From the NCBI RefSeq assembly GCF_014649015.1, contig NZ_BMSF01000002.1, positions 434,001 through 498,000 of the forward strand: DNA of 64,000 nt, given 5' to 3'. The notes below the pieces were generated by a model. The model ran no database searches, was not told the DNA's origin, and was given only the letters and a program-made list of their open reading frames with translations. Shown in pieces: positions 33,986 to 44,400 of this stretch (its first letter is position 1; every line of letters starts with the position of its first letter). Position numbers and translations under genes: made by a program. Source of the stretch: Streptomyces narbonensis (GTDB lineage: Bacteria > Actinomycetota > Actinomycetes > Streptomycetales > Streptomycetaceae).

Positions 33986-34588
33986 ATGGAAATCTCCGAG
34001 GATCCGGAATTCTGCTCGATGATCGATCGATTGCGGGACGAGATCGAGAATGACTCCGGAGAAGTCCCGGCGGCATTCGGAGAACTCGCCGGAACCGACG
34101 ACCCGGAGGAACTCCACCAGGTCCTCACCGCGCCCGGACAGCCGCTCTGGGCCCGCGAGATCGCCGCCTTCAAGCTCGGACTCGCGGGCGACCCGCGCGC
34201 CTTCGAGGCGCTCGTCCTCCTCCTCAACCACCGCGACGCGGAGCGCTGTGTCACGGCCGCCCACGCCCTGGTCCGGCTCGGCGACCCGCGGACCGCGCGC
34301 GCGGCCGCGGCCCTCGCCACCAACGAACTCCGCGTCGGCTACGCCCTCCTGCCGGTCAGGCTGCTCGCGCAACTGCGCGCCCCCGAGTCCGTACCGGCAC
34401 TGATCACCGTCCTCCAGCGGCGGCTGCCGGCCGACGACCCCCACTGGCGGGTCGGACTCGCCTGCGTCGAGGGCCTCGGCACCCTCGGCGACCCCCGGGC
34501 CCGCCCCGCCCTGGAGGCCGCGCTCCCGCACCCCCGGCTCGGCCGCGCGGCGGAGGCCTCACTGACCCGCATCGGCCCGCACGTCTGA
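33986..34588 (+). CDS. HEAT-repeat-like protein
   Basis: 200 residues. From residue ~40 on there are about four alpha-alpha repeats (for example LGDPRTARAAAALA, APESVPALITVLQRRL, LGDPRARPALEAAL), the pattern of HEAT/PBS-lyase scaffolds used for protein binding. The N-terminus (MEISEDPEFCSMIDRLRDEIE) is acidic. TAGGCT (33973-33978) 7 nt upstream of the ATG points to a leaderless transcript; a GTG at 33956 would give a 10-residue extension. The stop codon is embedded in an 18-bp tandem repeat. Confidence 0.78.
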   Translation: MEISEDPEFCSMIDRLRDEIENDSGEVPAAFGELAGTDDPEELHQVLTAPGQPLWAREIAAFKLGLAGDPRAFEALVLLLNHRDAERCVTAAHALVRLGDPRTARAAAALATNELRVGYALLPVRLLAQLRAPESVPALITVLQRRLPADDPHWRVGLACVEGLGTLGDPRARPALEAALPHPRLGRAAEASLTRIGPHV

Positions 34589-34648
34589 GGCATCCCACAC
34601 GTCCGACGGATCCCATACGTCCGAGGCATCCCACACGTCCGAGGGATC
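34577..34648. repeat. four tandem 18-bp repeats
   Basis: Four head-to-tail 18-bp units (consensus CCACACGTCCGAGGSATC, 1-3 differences each) at 34577-34594, 34595-34612, 34613-34630 and 34631-34648. The first unit contains the stop codon of the HEAT-repeat gene, the last ends 7 nt before the RidA stop. Confidence 0.9.
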
Positions 34649-34654
34649 CTGGCG

Positions 34655-35101
34655 TCAACGAACCAGACGGAGCTCCGTGCCGGAGTCGCCCGCGGCCTGC
34701 TCGGCGACGAGGGCGAAGGCCTCGATCTCCACGAGGAGTTCCGGCCGGACCAGCGCCGACACCTGCATCGCCGAGCTCGCCGGGAGCGGCGCCCCCGCGA
34801 AGTACGCGTCCCGGGCGTCCCGCACCGCGGGGAGGTGCGCGACGTCCGTGACGTAGTAGGTGAGCTTCACGACGTCCCCGAAACCCGCGCCGGCGGCGGA
34901 GAGGCAGCGCTCCAGGTTGGCGAACACCTGGTGCGCCTGGGCCACCGCGTCGCCCTCCCCGACCACCGCGCCGGAGGCGTCCAGCGCGCACTGCCCGGAT
35001 ATCGCGACGAACCGGCCGGTCCCCCAGACGACGTGGCTGTACTGCGGACTGGGCGCGAGTCCGTCGGGCGCGGGTACGTGGGTGAGGTGCGGGCTGCTCA
35101 T
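34655..35101 (-). CDS. RidA/YjgF/Rid family protein
   Basis: 148 residues of the Rid fold. VAISGQCALDASGAVV and VVKLTYYVTD match, but the canonical Arg that binds the enamine/imine (RPExxVEIxAxA) appears here as VRPELLVEIEAFALV, so an active-site Arg (in SALVRPE) is kept. RidA hydrolyses 2-aminoacrylate and related enamines made by pyridoxal enzymes. ATG at 35101 is preceded by GTGGGGC. Transcribed leftwards after the peptidase terminator hairpin (35122-35168). Confidence 0.88.
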   Translation of the reverse strand: MSSPHLTHVPAPDGLAPSPQYSHVVWGTGRFVAISGQCALDASGAVVGEGDAVAQAHQVFANLERCLSAAGAGFGDVVKLTYYVTDVAHLPAVRDARDAYFAGAPLPASSAMQVSALVRPELLVEIEAFALVAEQAAGDSGTELRLVR

Positions 35102-35121
35102 GCCCCACATCCTCGCGCACG

Positions 35122-35168
35122 CCACTGACAGTGCCCGTGTCCCCCCCGGGCGCGGGCACCGTCAGTGG
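35122..35168 (-). terminator. stem-loop after the secreted peptidase gene
   Basis: A 16-bp stem with one mismatch (35122-35137 with 35153-35168) around a 15-nt loop, 14 nt beyond the stop codon. Confidence 0.85.
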
Positions 35169-35181
35169 GGCAGGGGGGTCG

Positions 35182-36849
35182 TCAGCGGACGTGGCCGAGG
35201 AGGCCGTGCAGGGTGACCGCGGTCGCCTCCGGGCGCAGGGCGCCGACCCGCCTGCCCGAGGCCGCGTCCTTCCCGGTCTTCTCCGCGTCCTTCCCGGCTT
35301 CCTTCCCGGTCTTCTTCCCGGCCGGGGCCAGGGGCTCGGGCTCCGGCTCCGGGAGTGCCTCGCACACCGCGTCGACCTCGGACCCGTCCTTGGCGCGCGG
35401 CACCGTGCCGGTGGCGAGGTAGGCCGCGAGGTGGTCGTCGAGGCAGTCGTTTCCGCCGAGCGTCACTCCGTGGTTCCCGCCGCCCTCCTCGACGACCAGG
35501 CTGGAGCCGCGGACCAGTCGGCGCAGCGCCACGGCGCCCTCGTACGGCGTCGCCGCGTCCTCCGTCGCCTGGAGGATGAGCACCGGCGGCAGCTGGTCGT
35601 TGGTGACGTCCGGCGGGGTCAGGGACGGGACGGTCCAGAAGGCGCAGGGAGCGTTGTACCAGGCGTTGTTCCAGGTCGAGAACGGCGCCTTCGCGTGGAC
35701 GTCCCAGTTGTCCTTGCGCCAGACGTTCCAGTCGCGGGGCCAGGCCGCGTCCCGGCACTGCACGCTCGTGTAGACCGAGTAGCCGTTGTCGGCGGAGGCG
35801 TCGGCCTCCCCGTACTTCTCGTACGCCTCCGTCAGGCCGGCCGTCTCACCGTCGTTGACATAGGACGAGAAGGCGGCCGCGAGGCGGGGCCAGTAGCCGT
35901 TGTAGTACCCGCCGGGCAGGAAGGTGTCCTCCAGCTCGCCCGGTCCGACCTTCCCGCCGGCCGGGGCCTCGCGCAGCGCGTCCCGCATCCGGTACCAGGC
36001 GGCCTCGACCGCGGCCGGATCGGTGCCCAGCTTGTAGACCGCGTCCTGCCGGGCCACCCACGCCATGAAGTCCTTGTGGCGGGTGTCGAAGGCGTAGTCC
36101 TGCGCGATGTTGTCCTCGTACCAGACCCCGTGCGGATTGACGACGGAGTCGAGCGCCATGCGCCGCACCCGGTCCGGGTACAGCCGCGCGTAGACCGCGC
36201 CCAGGTAGGTGCCGTACGAGTAGCCGAGGTAGTTGACCTTCGGCGCGCCGAGCGCGTCCCGGATCGCGTCGAGGTCCCGGGCGGTGCTCACGGTGTCGAT
36301 GTACGGAAGGACGTCGGCGTACTTCTCGCCGCAGGCCTCGGCGAAGGCCCGGGCCCGCTCGACCGCCTCCTTCTCCGCGTCGGCGCCGAGCGGCACCGAG
36401 TCGGCGCGGACCGGCGCGAAGTGGCCCGGCCGGCAGTCGAGCGCGGGCTCGCTGCGCCCGACCCCCCGCGGGTCGAAGCCGATCACGTCGTACTCGGCGG
36501 CCACCTTCGGGGGCAGTGAGGCCGCCACGTACCCGGCCATCGTGCGCCCGCTGCCGCCGGGCCCGCCGGGGTTCACGAGCAGCGGTCCCTGGAAGGTCTT
36601 CGCGGTGTGCGGGACCCGGGTCAGCGCGAGCGTGATGCGCCGGCCGGCCGGGTCGTCGTGGTCGAGGGGCACCTTCAGGGTGGCGCACTGGAGCTTCGGG
36701 TACGCCTGGGTGGCGCAGCCGGTCCAGGCGAGCCGGGGCAGCGGTCGGGGGGCCGGTTCACCGGCGTCGGCGGGGGCGGCGGGCAGGACGGTGACCGTCC
36801 CGGCGACCAGCGCTCCAGCGGCGATCAGCATTCCTGCGCGTGGGGTCAT
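35182..36849 (-). CDS. secreted alpha/beta-hydrolase, tripeptidyl-peptidase-like (S33)
   Basis: 555 residues. A signal peptide with cleavage near ADAGEP is followed by an alpha/beta-hydrolase: LLVNPGGPGGSGR (oxyanion loop), DVIGFDPRGVGRSEPALDC, nucleophile Ser211 in GYSYG, then LQATEDAATPYEG (Asp) and GGGNHGV (His). The TAP C-terminal domain (Pfam Abhydrolase_4-like) closes the protein. Streptomyces homologues (SlpD/SlpE, Tap) remove N-terminal tripeptides from extracellular proteins. A mature start near GEPAPRPLP. Expected outside the cell or on its surface. Transcribed alone with a hairpin downstream. Confidence 0.92.
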   Translation of the reverse strand: MTPRAGMLIAAGALVAGTVTVLPAAPADAGEPAPRPLPRLAWTGCATQAYPKLQCATLKVPLDHDDPAGRRITLALTRVPHTAKTFQGPLLVNPGGPGGSGRTMAGYVAASLPPKVAAEYDVIGFDPRGVGRSEPALDCRPGHFAPVRADSVPLGADAEKEAVERARAFAEACGEKYADVLPYIDTVSTARDLDAIRDALGAPKVNYLGYSYGTYLGAVYARLYPDRVRRMALDSVVNPHGVWYEDNIAQDYAFDTRHKDFMAWVARQDAVYKLGTDPAAVEAAWYRMRDALREAPAGGKVGPGELEDTFLPGGYYNGYWPRLAAAFSSYVNDGETAGLTEAYEKYGEADASADNGYSVYTSVQCRDAAWPRDWNVWRKDNWDVHAKAPFSTWNNAWYNAPCAFWTVPSLTPPDVTNDQLPPVLILQATEDAATPYEGAVALRRLVRGSSLVVEEGGGNHGVTLGGNDCLDDHLAAYLATGTVPRAKDGSEVDAVCEALPEPEPEPLAPAGKKTGKEAGKDAEKTGKDAASGRRVGALRPEATAVTLHGLLGHVR

Positions 36850-36965
36850 AGGGCGTTTGTGTCCCGAACCGGCCTGGAGAGGACCTGTTTCGCCGAGAGT
36901 TGACCCGAACGGAGGCGGATCCGACGGCGTGTCAGGTGACCGGTCCGATCATCGGAGGAGAGTGC

Positions 36966-38000
36966 TCAGAGGAGGGTGAGCTGCTCGGGGGCGGCCGCGA
37001 GGGAGGGTTCCTCCGGAACCGCGATCCGGCGTGGCGAGGTGCCCCGGTGGGCGGGTCCGATGCCGAACTCGGCCGCCAGCTCGTGCACCTGACGGGTGAT
37101 CCGCCGCTGGTACCAGGTCGGCGCGTAGGCCCCCTCCGCGTACATCCGCTCGTATCGGCGCACCAGGCCCGGGTGGTGCTGCCGCAGCCACGTCATGAAC
37201 CACTCGCGGGCGCCCGGCCGCAGGTGCAGGACGAGGGGGGTGACCGAACTCGCGCCGGCCTCGGCGATCGCCCGGACCGTCGCGCGCAGCTGCTCGGGCC
37301 GGTCGCCGAGGAAGGGGACGACGGGGGCCATCAGGACGCCGCAGTCGATGCCGCGCTCGCCGAGGGCGCGGACCACGTCGAGGCGGCGCTCGGGGGAGGG
37401 GGTGCCGGGTTCGATCGTCCGCCACAGCTCCCGGTCGGTGAAGCCGACCGAGACGGAGATGCCGACCTCGGTGACCCGCGCGGCCTGGGCGAGGAGCTCC
37501 AGGTCGCGCAGGATCAGGGTGCCCTTGGTGAGGATCGAGAAGGGGTTGGCGCGGTCGCGCAGGGCGGTGAGGATGCCCGGCATCAGGCGGTAGCGGCCCT
37601 CCGCCCGCTGGTAGCAGTCGACGTTGGTGCCCATCGCGACGTGGGCGCCCTGCCAGCGGGCGGAGCCGAGCTGGCGGGCCAGTACCTCAGGGGCGTTGAT
37701 CTTGACGACGATCTGGGAGTCGAAGCCGAGCCCGGTGTCGAGATCCAGATAGCTGTGGGTCTTGCGGGCGAAGCAGTACACACAGGCGTGAGTACAGCCA
37801 CGGTACGGATTGACCGTCCATTCGAACGGCATCCGGGAGGCGCCGGGCACCCGGTTCAGGACGGAGCGGGCCCGCACCTCGTGGAAGGTGATGCCCCGGA
37901 ACTCCGGGGTGTCGAACGTCCGCGTGGTCACCGCGTCCGTACCGAACAGGCCGATGTCGGCGGGCGCGGACGGCCCGTCGCCCAGATTGTCCCAGCGCAC
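36966..38000 (-). CDS. Rv2578c-type radical SAM protein
   Basis: 344 residues. Radical SAM CxxxCxxC is Cys69, Cys73, Cys76 (RGCTHACVYC), which binds the [4Fe-4S] cluster reducing S-adenosylmethionine. The N-terminal GLFGTDAV and the C-terminal His/Arg-rich region are typical of the actinobacterial Rv2578c family related to the spore-photoproduct-lyase/SplB branch. Reaction unknown. The GTG at 38000 has GAGGAGG upstream. Divergent from the SRPBCC gene across 158 bp. Confidence 0.87.
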   Translation of the reverse strand: MRWDNLGDGPSAPADIGLFGTDAVTTRTFDTPEFRGITFHEVRARSVLNRVPGASRMPFEWTVNPYRGCTHACVYCFARKTHSYLDLDTGLGFDSQIVVKINAPEVLARQLGSARWQGAHVAMGTNVDCYQRAEGRYRLMPGILTALRDRANPFSILTKGTLILRDLELLAQAARVTEVGISVSVGFTDRELWRTIEPGTPSPERRLDVVRALGERGIDCGVLMAPVVPFLGDRPEQLRATVRAIAEAGASSVTPLVLHLRPGAREWFMTWLRQHHPGLVRRYERMYAEGAYAPTWYQRRITRQVHELAAEFGIGPAHRGTSPRRIAVPEEPSLAAAPEQLTLL

Positions 38001-38158
38001 GGACGCCTCCTCGGTTGCTCTGCCTCGCCTCTGACCCCACCCCGCACCCAGAATAGAACACCTGTTCCCTTGATCACCGCAACCCGGATTTCGTGCCCCG
38101 GACCCCTCGTGGTTCGCTTGGCCCACACCCCCGAGGAACCACAAGCTGGAGGAAGTCA

Positions 38159-38602
38159 ATGGCGCAGGTCGAAGCCACGACGGAACGGATCATCGCCGCG
38201 GACGCGGAGACGGTGTTCGACGCGCTGGCGGACTACAGCGGCACGCGCGCGAAGGTGCTCCCCGAGCACTTCAGCGAGTACGAGGTGCGGGAGGGCGGCG
38301 ACGGCGAGGGCACCCTCGTCCACTGGAAGCTCCAGGCCACCAGCAAGCGCGTCCGCGACTGCCTCCTGGAGGTCACCGAGCCCACCGACGGGCAGCTCGT
38401 CGAGAAGGACCGCAACTCGTCCATGGTCACCACCTGGACCGTCACCCCCGCCGGTGAGGGCAAGTCGCGCGCGGTCGTCACCTCCGTCTGGAACGGCGCC
38501 GGCGGCGTCGGAGGCTTCTTCGAGCGGACCTTCGCCCCCAAGGGCCTGGCCCGGATCTACGACGCCCTGCTCGCCAAGCTGGCGGACGAGGTCGAGAAGT
38601 AA
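38159..38602 (+). CDS. SRPBCC (START-like/polyketide-cyclase-like) protein
   Basis: 147 residues forming one SRPBCC beta-grasp. Its N-terminus [23 protein letters not shown] and C-terminal long helix [28 protein letters not shown] are typical. The family binds hydrophobic ligands in a deep cavity; no catalytic residue is recognisable. ATG at 38159 with GGAGGAAGTCA upstream. A 12-bp stem (38634-38645 with 38669-38680) terminates it. Confidence 0.85.
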   Translation: MAQVEATTERIIAADAETVFDALADYSGTRAKVLPEHFSEYEVREGGDGEGTLVHWKLQATSKRVRDCLLEVTEPTDGQLVEKDRNSSMVTTWTVTPAGEGKSRAVVTSVWNGAGGVGGFFERTFAPKGLARIYDALLAKLADEVEK

Positions 38603-38633
38603 CGCTCCTGGCGTTCACCGATTCGAGTGGTTC

Positions 38634-38680
38634 GCCCGCGCCCCCGTACCGGAGCCCCCGCGCACCGAGGGGGCGCGGGC
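38634..38680 (+). terminator. long-loop stem after the SRPBCC gene
   Basis: GCCCGCGCCCCC pairs with GGGGGCGCGGGC over 12 bp with a 23-nt loop, 31 nt after the stop codon. Confidence 0.7.
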
Positions 38681-38841
38681 CTCCTCGTAAACGCGCTGAT
38701 GAGCGACTCAAGTGCCCCGTAGCGCAGGGCCGTTCGCCGCCCGGGACGCCACTGACCTCCCGTACCGCCCGACTTGCTCCCGCTTCGCGCCGAATGCGAA
38801 GAATGGCGCGGCGCAGACGCCGTGTCGAGGGGAGCAGGTAC

Positions 38842-41385
38842 GTGGGTGCGATCACCGTCGTGAAGGCCGCCGAGGGCGCGGAGGGAGCGAAGGGCGCGGA
38901 ACCGCTCGCCGCGGACGATCCGCTCACCGAGGACGATCCGCTCTCCACGGACGGCCCGCCCGCCGGCCTCGCGCCGCCACCCGACCCCGGACCCGCACCC
39001 CTCGACCCCCGCCGCGTCCGGCTCGTCTTCTGCGGCCTCATGCTCGCGCTGCTCCTCGCCGCGCTCGAGCAGATGATCGTGGCCACCGCCCTGCCGAAGA
39101 TCGTCGGCGAACTCCAGGGCCTGGACCGGATGTCCTGGGCCATCACCGCCTATCTGCTGACCTCCACCATCGGCCTGCCGATCTACGGGAAGCTCGGCGA
39201 CCTCCTCGGCCGCAAGAGCGTCTTCCTCTTCGCCATCGTCGTCTTCGTCATCGGATCCGGCCTGGCCGGCTGGTCCCGCAGCATGGACGAGCTCATCGCC
39301 TTCCGCGCCCTCCAGGGAGCCGGCGCCGGAGGCCTGATGATCGGCGTCCAGGCGATCATCGCCGACATCGTCCCCGCCCGGGAGCGCGGCCGGTACATGG
39401 GCCTGATCGGCGCCGCCTTCGGTCTCGCCTCCGTCGCCGGACCCCTGCTCGGCGGCTTCTTCACCGACCACGTCTCCTGGCGCTGGTGCTTCTACTTCAA
39501 CGTGCCCTTCGGGCTCGTCACCCTCGCCGTCGTCGCCGTCGTCCTCAAACTGCCCAGGCCCACGGCACGCGCGCGCTTCGACGTCCTCGGCGCGCTGCTC
39601 CTCGCCGCCGCCTCCACCTGCCTGGTCCTGCTGACCAGCTGGGGCGGGACCGAGTACGCCTGGGACTCCCGGGTCGTCCTCGGTCTCGCCTGTGGCGCCG
39701 CCGGAACGACCCTGCTGTTCCTGGTCGTCGAGCACTTCGCGCCCGAACCCCTCGTCCCGCTCCGGCTCTTCCGCGACTCCGTCTTCACCGTCACCGCCCT
39801 CGTCGGGGCCGTCGTCGGCATCGCGCTCTTCGGCGCCGCCAGCTACCTCCCCAGCTTCCTGCAGATGGTCGAGGGCGCCACCGCCACCGAATCCGGCCTC
39901 CTGATGCTGCCCCTCATGGGCGGGATCGTCGTCGCCTCGATCGTCTCCGGCCGGCTCATCACCCGCACCGGCCACTACAAGATCTACCCCGTGCTCGGCG
40001 GTGCCGTCTCCGTCCTCGGCATGTGGCTGCTCTCCCGGATGGACACCGACACCCCGCGCCTCCAGCACAGCCTCTGGCAGGCCGTCCTCGGCACCGGCAT
40101 CGGCCTGGTCATGCCGGTCCTCGTGCTCGCCGTGCAGAACTCCGTGCGCCCCGCCGACCTCGGCACCGCCACCAGCGCCCACAACTACTTCCGCCAGATC
40201 GGCGGCAGCGTCGGCGCCGCGATCTTCGGCACGGTCTTCGCCGCACGGCTCGACGACGCCCTCGGCGACCGGCTGGCCGGGGTCCTCGCGCAGGGAGCCA
40301 CGGTGTCCCTGCCACCGGCCGAGTCCATCACCCCGCAGACGGTGCACACCCTGCCGCCCGCCCTGCGCGACGCCTACATCCAGGCGTACGCGGACGCGAT
40401 GCCGCGCATCTTCCTCTACCTCGTGCCGGTCCTCGTGCTCGGCCTCGTCCTCGCCTTCTTCCTCAAGGAGAAACCGCTGGTGTCCCACCACAGCCCCGCC
40501 ACCGAGGCCATCGAGACCACCGACCTCGGCGGCGGCACCCAGGCGGTACCGCACGCCCGGCACGCGGCCCCCGCCCCTTCCCGGTCCTTCCAGGCTTCCC
40601 CCGATTCCCACGGAGGACCCGCCCGCTCCGGTGTCCCGGTCTGCGGCACCGTCCAGCACCACGACGGCAGCCGCGTGCCCCGGGCCGCACTCACCCTCAT
40701 CGACATCCAGGGCCGTCAGGTCGGGCGCGGCGCGAGCGGCGAGGACGGGCGGTACGCGCTGAGCGTGCCCGACCGGGGCTCGTACGTCCTCATCGCGGCG
40801 GCCGGCGGACACCAGCCCCAGGCGGTCTCCGTCACCGTCGGCGACCGGCCCGTGGAGCTCGACGTCGTCCTCGGGGGCGCCGGGCGGCTCGCGGGCAGCG
40901 TCGTCACCGCCGACGGGACCCCCGTCCGGGACGCCGCCGTCACCCTCACCGACGTACGCGGCGAGGTCGTCGCCTCCACCCGCAGCGGACGCGAGGGCGG
41001 TTACGTCATCACCGAGCTCGTCGCCGGCGAGTACACGCTCGCCGCCAGCGCGCCCGCCTTCCGGCCCGCCGCGCTCCCGGTCAGCGTCCAGTCCTCCCGC
41101 GAGACCCGTCAGGACATCGAACTGGCCGGCGGGGCGGTGCTGCGCGGCACCGTGCGGGCCGGGGGCGGACGCCCCGTCGAGGACGCCCGCGTCACCCTCC
41201 TCGACGCCGCCGGAAACGTCATGGACACCCTCACCACCGGGGCCGACGGCACCTTCCGCTTCGTGGACCTGTCCTCCGGCGAGTACACCGTCATCGCCGC
41301 CGGGTACCCGCCGGTCGCCACCGTCCTCCAGATGGCCGGCGGGGGTCGCACCGAGCGCGACCTCCAGCTCGGTCACCAGGACTGA
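38842..41385 (+). CDS. DHA2-type MFS drug exporter fused to three carboxypeptidase-regulatory-like domains
   Basis: 847 residues. Residues ~55-545 are a 14-helix DHA2 (EmrB/QacA) antiporter with [12 protein letters not shown] in the first cytoplasmic loop and [16 protein letters not shown] (motif C). From ~596 there follow three beta-sandwich repeats of ~80 residues, each of the form (G)x(V)xxxDGxPVxxAxVTLxDxxGxVxxxxxxxxDGxYxxxxLxxGxYTLxxxAxxxxP, the CarboxypepD_reg/CnaB-like unit. The GTG at 38842 is preferred because GGGGAG is well placed; an ATG at 38794 lacks an SD. Substrate unknown; flanked by a perfect 16-bp terminator. Confidence 0.9.
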   Translation: MGAITVVKAAEGAEGAKGAEPLAADDPLTEDDPLSTDGPPAGLAPPPDPGPAPLDPRRVRLVFCGLMLALLLAALEQMIVATALPKIVGELQGLDRMSWAITAYLLTSTIGLPIYGKLGDLLGRKSVFLFAIVVFVIGSGLAGWSRSMDELIAFRALQGAGAGGLMIGVQAIIADIVPARERGRYMGLIGAAFGLASVAGPLLGGFFTDHVSWRWCFYFNVPFGLVTLAVVAVVLKLPRPTARARFDVLGALLLAAASTCLVLLTSWGGTEYAWDSRVVLGLACGAAGTTLLFLVVEHFAPEPLVPLRLFRDSVFTVTALVGAVVGIALFGAASYLPSFLQMVEGATATESGLLMLPLMGGIVVASIVSGRLITRTGHYKIYPVLGGAVSVLGMWLLSRMDTDTPRLQHSLWQAVLGTGIGLVMPVLVLAVQNSVRPADLGTATSAHNYFRQIGGSVGAAIFGTVFAARLDDALGDRLAGVLAQGATVSLPPAESITPQTVHTLPPALRDAYIQAYADAMPRIFLYLVPVLVLGLVLAFFLKEKPLVSHHSPATEAIETTDLGGGTQAVPHARHAAPAPSRSFQASPDSHGGPARSGVPVCGTVQHHDGSRVPRAALTLIDIQGRQVGRGASGEDGRYALSVPDRGSYVLIAAAGGHQPQAVSVTVGDRPVELDVVLGGAGRLAGSVVTADGTPVRDAAVTLTDVRGEVVASTRSGREGGYVITELVAGEYTLAASAPAFRPAALPVSVQSSRETRQDIELAGGAVLRGTVRAGGGRPVEDARVTLLDAAGNVMDTLTTGADGTFRFVDLSSGEYTVIAAGYPPVATVLQMAGGGRTERDLQLGHQD

Positions 41386-41405
41386 GCGGCCGCCGGGGAA
41401 CGCGA

Positions 41406-41443
41406 AGCCCCGGCCGCCTGCTGCGAGGCAGGCGGCCGGGGCT
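41406..41443. terminator. bidirectional GC-rich stem-loop
   Basis: A perfect 16-bp stem (41406-41421 with 41428-41443) around a 6-nt loop, between the convergent MFS and FG-GAP genes. Confidence 0.92.
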
Positions 41444-41466
41444 CGGGATCAGCGGCCGGGGCGGGG

Positions 41467-44400
41467 TCAGCCCAGAGCGCGGATGCCCCGCCAGTCGACG
41501 CCCAGGACGGTCCTGACCGGCATGTTGGTGTTGGTGGTGGACGGGTAGTACAGCTTCATGTTGCCGGTGTCACCGAAGCGGGCCCAGATGTCCGGCACGC
41601 CGTCCTTGTTGACATCGGGGATGCCGATCGCGGACAAGACGTTGGTCTCGGTCCACGACCCGCCGAAGAGGACGTCCCCGCTGACCGCGTTGGCCGCCAC
41701 CTTGATCGACTCCAGGTCGACGCTGCCGGCGCCGCCCGTGCCGGGCTTGCCGTGGCGGGCGTACATGTTGCCGTTGTCCAGGTTGCGCCACAGCAGGTCG
41801 GGCGTGCCGTCCTTGTTCATGTCCGCGATGTTGACGATGTCACGGCGGGCCCAGGCGGTGCCCTCCATCAGCGTCGCGGTCTGGAAGGTGGCGCCGGTGT
41901 AGCCGGACAGCACCCAGAACTGCGTCCCGGCCCGCAGGGTCAGATCGGGCAGCTTGTCGCCGGTGATGTCGCCGATCGCCTTCAGCTGCGTCCAGGTGGA
42001 CGGCGCGGGGGCGTTGGCCGGCAGGCGGATCGCGATCCGCTCGTCGACGTTGAAGGTGCCGTAGCCGTCACCCGGGTAGAGCCAGAACTTCTTGTCCGGG
42101 GTGACCGCGAACATGTCGGTCGAACCGTCGCCCGGGTACGTGTCGTTGTAGTGCGCGATCAGCGAGGCGGTGCCCGCCGCGTCGATCCAGTGGTTCGGCG
42201 GGTCGACCGCCTTGTCCTTGGTGACGTACGACGCGGCGAGGCAGCTGTACAGCTCACCGCCGGTGTCGAGGACCGCCGGGTTGGCGGGCGCGCCCACGCA
42301 GTTCTTCAGCTTGCCGTCCGGGTAGAGCACCAGGAGGTCGGCGATGTCGTCGCCGCCGGTGTCCATCGGACCGTCGGCGCGGTCGCGCGGCGGCAGGTAG
42401 AAGGAGTAGTCGCCCTTGATGCTCTGGTTGCCGTTGGCGTCGTAGGCGTAGACGTACAGGGCGGTCGGACCCGCGTGCCGGGGCCGGACATCGGTGAGGG
42501 TGATCTTGCCGTTCGTGGGAGGCGGCGTCTCGATGAGGGCCTCGCCCTCGAAGGCGTACTTGAACTTGGTCGCACCGGTGGCGCTGAAGGTGAAGTCACC
42601 GGGAGTGCCGTACTTGACCTTGGCCCAGGTCATGCCGTCGGGCGTGGCCTCGGTGAACACGGTGCTGCTGATGTCCGGCTGCGGCGGCGCGGTCGGGTCC
42701 ACGGTGATCCGGCACGACTCGGTGCCTTCCGGGAAGAACGTCGAGACCGCACCGGCCGCGTCCTCGGCACGTACGTCCCAGGAGAAGAGGGTGTTGGTCT
42801 GGAGGTCCTTGAGCAGCGCGTGGTCGGCCTGGATGACCATCTGGCCGTAGCCGGTGGAGTCCGGGGTGGCGAGGTACTCGGTCTTGGTGGTCGTGCCGGC
42901 CTTCCAGATACGGAAGCGCAGCTTGGGAATGGTCTTGTCCGCGTCGTAGCCCTTGGCCTTCAGCGTGAGGGTCGTCCGGCCGATGAGGGCGCTGTTGGTC
43001 GGTCCGGGCACACACGTACCGCCCGGGGAGGACGTGCCGTTGGTCGGCTGCGACGGGGGTGTGTTGAAGTCGCCCTCCACCACGGCGGAGGTCGCGAGGA
43101 ACTTGCGCCAGGTCTGGGTGTCGCCCTCGCTCGTGGCCCGCATGCCGAAGGTGAGGGTCTCGGCTCCGGCGTCCGCGCTCTTCTGGACGCCCGCCAGCAC
43201 GTTGAACGCCTCGTAGGCGTCCGGGCAGCCGGTCGAGGACCAGCCGTGGGCGAAGGACTGCCAGTCCAGCTTCGTCGACCAGCTCGGCTGCGCGTTCCAC
43301 GTCGTACCGGACGAGATGGAGCCGGTCTGCCAGAACTGGAACTCCCGCGCGGTGCAGGACCAGGAGTGGTTGTTCTTGACCTTGAAGGTGGCGCGGGTGA
43401 ACTTCGCGCCCTCGTAGGTCTTGGAGAACTTCATCCGCCAGAAGGAGCGGCCGAGACCGCCGGTGTCGCTCTCGTAGCCCACGCGGGCGTCGGAGGTGCC
43501 GGAGGAGAAGTTCGTGCCGTTCCAGAAGCTGGAGGTCGGGTACTTCTTGTACGCGGTCGTCCAGGCGGCCCAGCCGCTGTTGAGCGGCGGGTCGATGAAG
43601 ACCGGGTACTTCGTGTCCTCGTGGGCGAGGAGGCCGGTCCGGCCCAGGCCCAGGTTCAGGGTGGCCGCACCGGTGCCGTCGCCGTCGAGCGCGACCGGGA
43701 GCTGCGCGGAGCGCGCGCCCGGCTCGATGCCCGTCAGGCCCGACAGCTTCAGGACGTCGGCGGTAGTGGCGACCGAGGTGCGCTGCGGCGTGCCCGGCTT
43801 GAGCTCGGGGTCACGGCCGCTGGAGTCCCAGGCGAAGGGGGTCGGGATGGTGCCGACCTCCGTGCCCGCCTTGTCCAGGACCTGGATCCGGTTGGCCTTC
43901 GCGTCCTGCCGGAAGACCGCGGTCTTCGACCGCAGGCCGTACGAGACGGTCGCGAGGTTCTTGTTCTGCGCGGCCTCGCGGTTCTTGACGATCAGGAGCT
44001 GGCCGAAGCCGCCCTCCTCACGCGCCACGAGGAGCAGGTCGACGCCGGGGAACACCTCGGAGTAGAGGGCGCGCGGGCCGTCGAGCACCGGCTCCGGCAG
44101 GGCGCCGGGCCAGGTGTAGGCGATGGTGTGGCCGCCGAGGTCGACCTCGGCGAGGACGGACGCGTCGCCCGCGCTCTCGGCGAGCGGCAGCCGGGCGTAC
44201 GAGCGGTCGGCGCGGTCCGCGCCGGAGGTGCCCCCGGAGAAGCGGACCGGCACGGCGGCGTTGACCGGGCGGACGGTCAGGGTGCCGGCGTCCTCCGTCT
44301 TGCGCAGGGTGTTGTCGATCGGCGCCCACTTGCCCTTGGCGTTCTTCGCGCGCTGGGGCAGGGCGTGGATCTGGGTGCGCAGCTGGCCGTTCGGCAGGGC

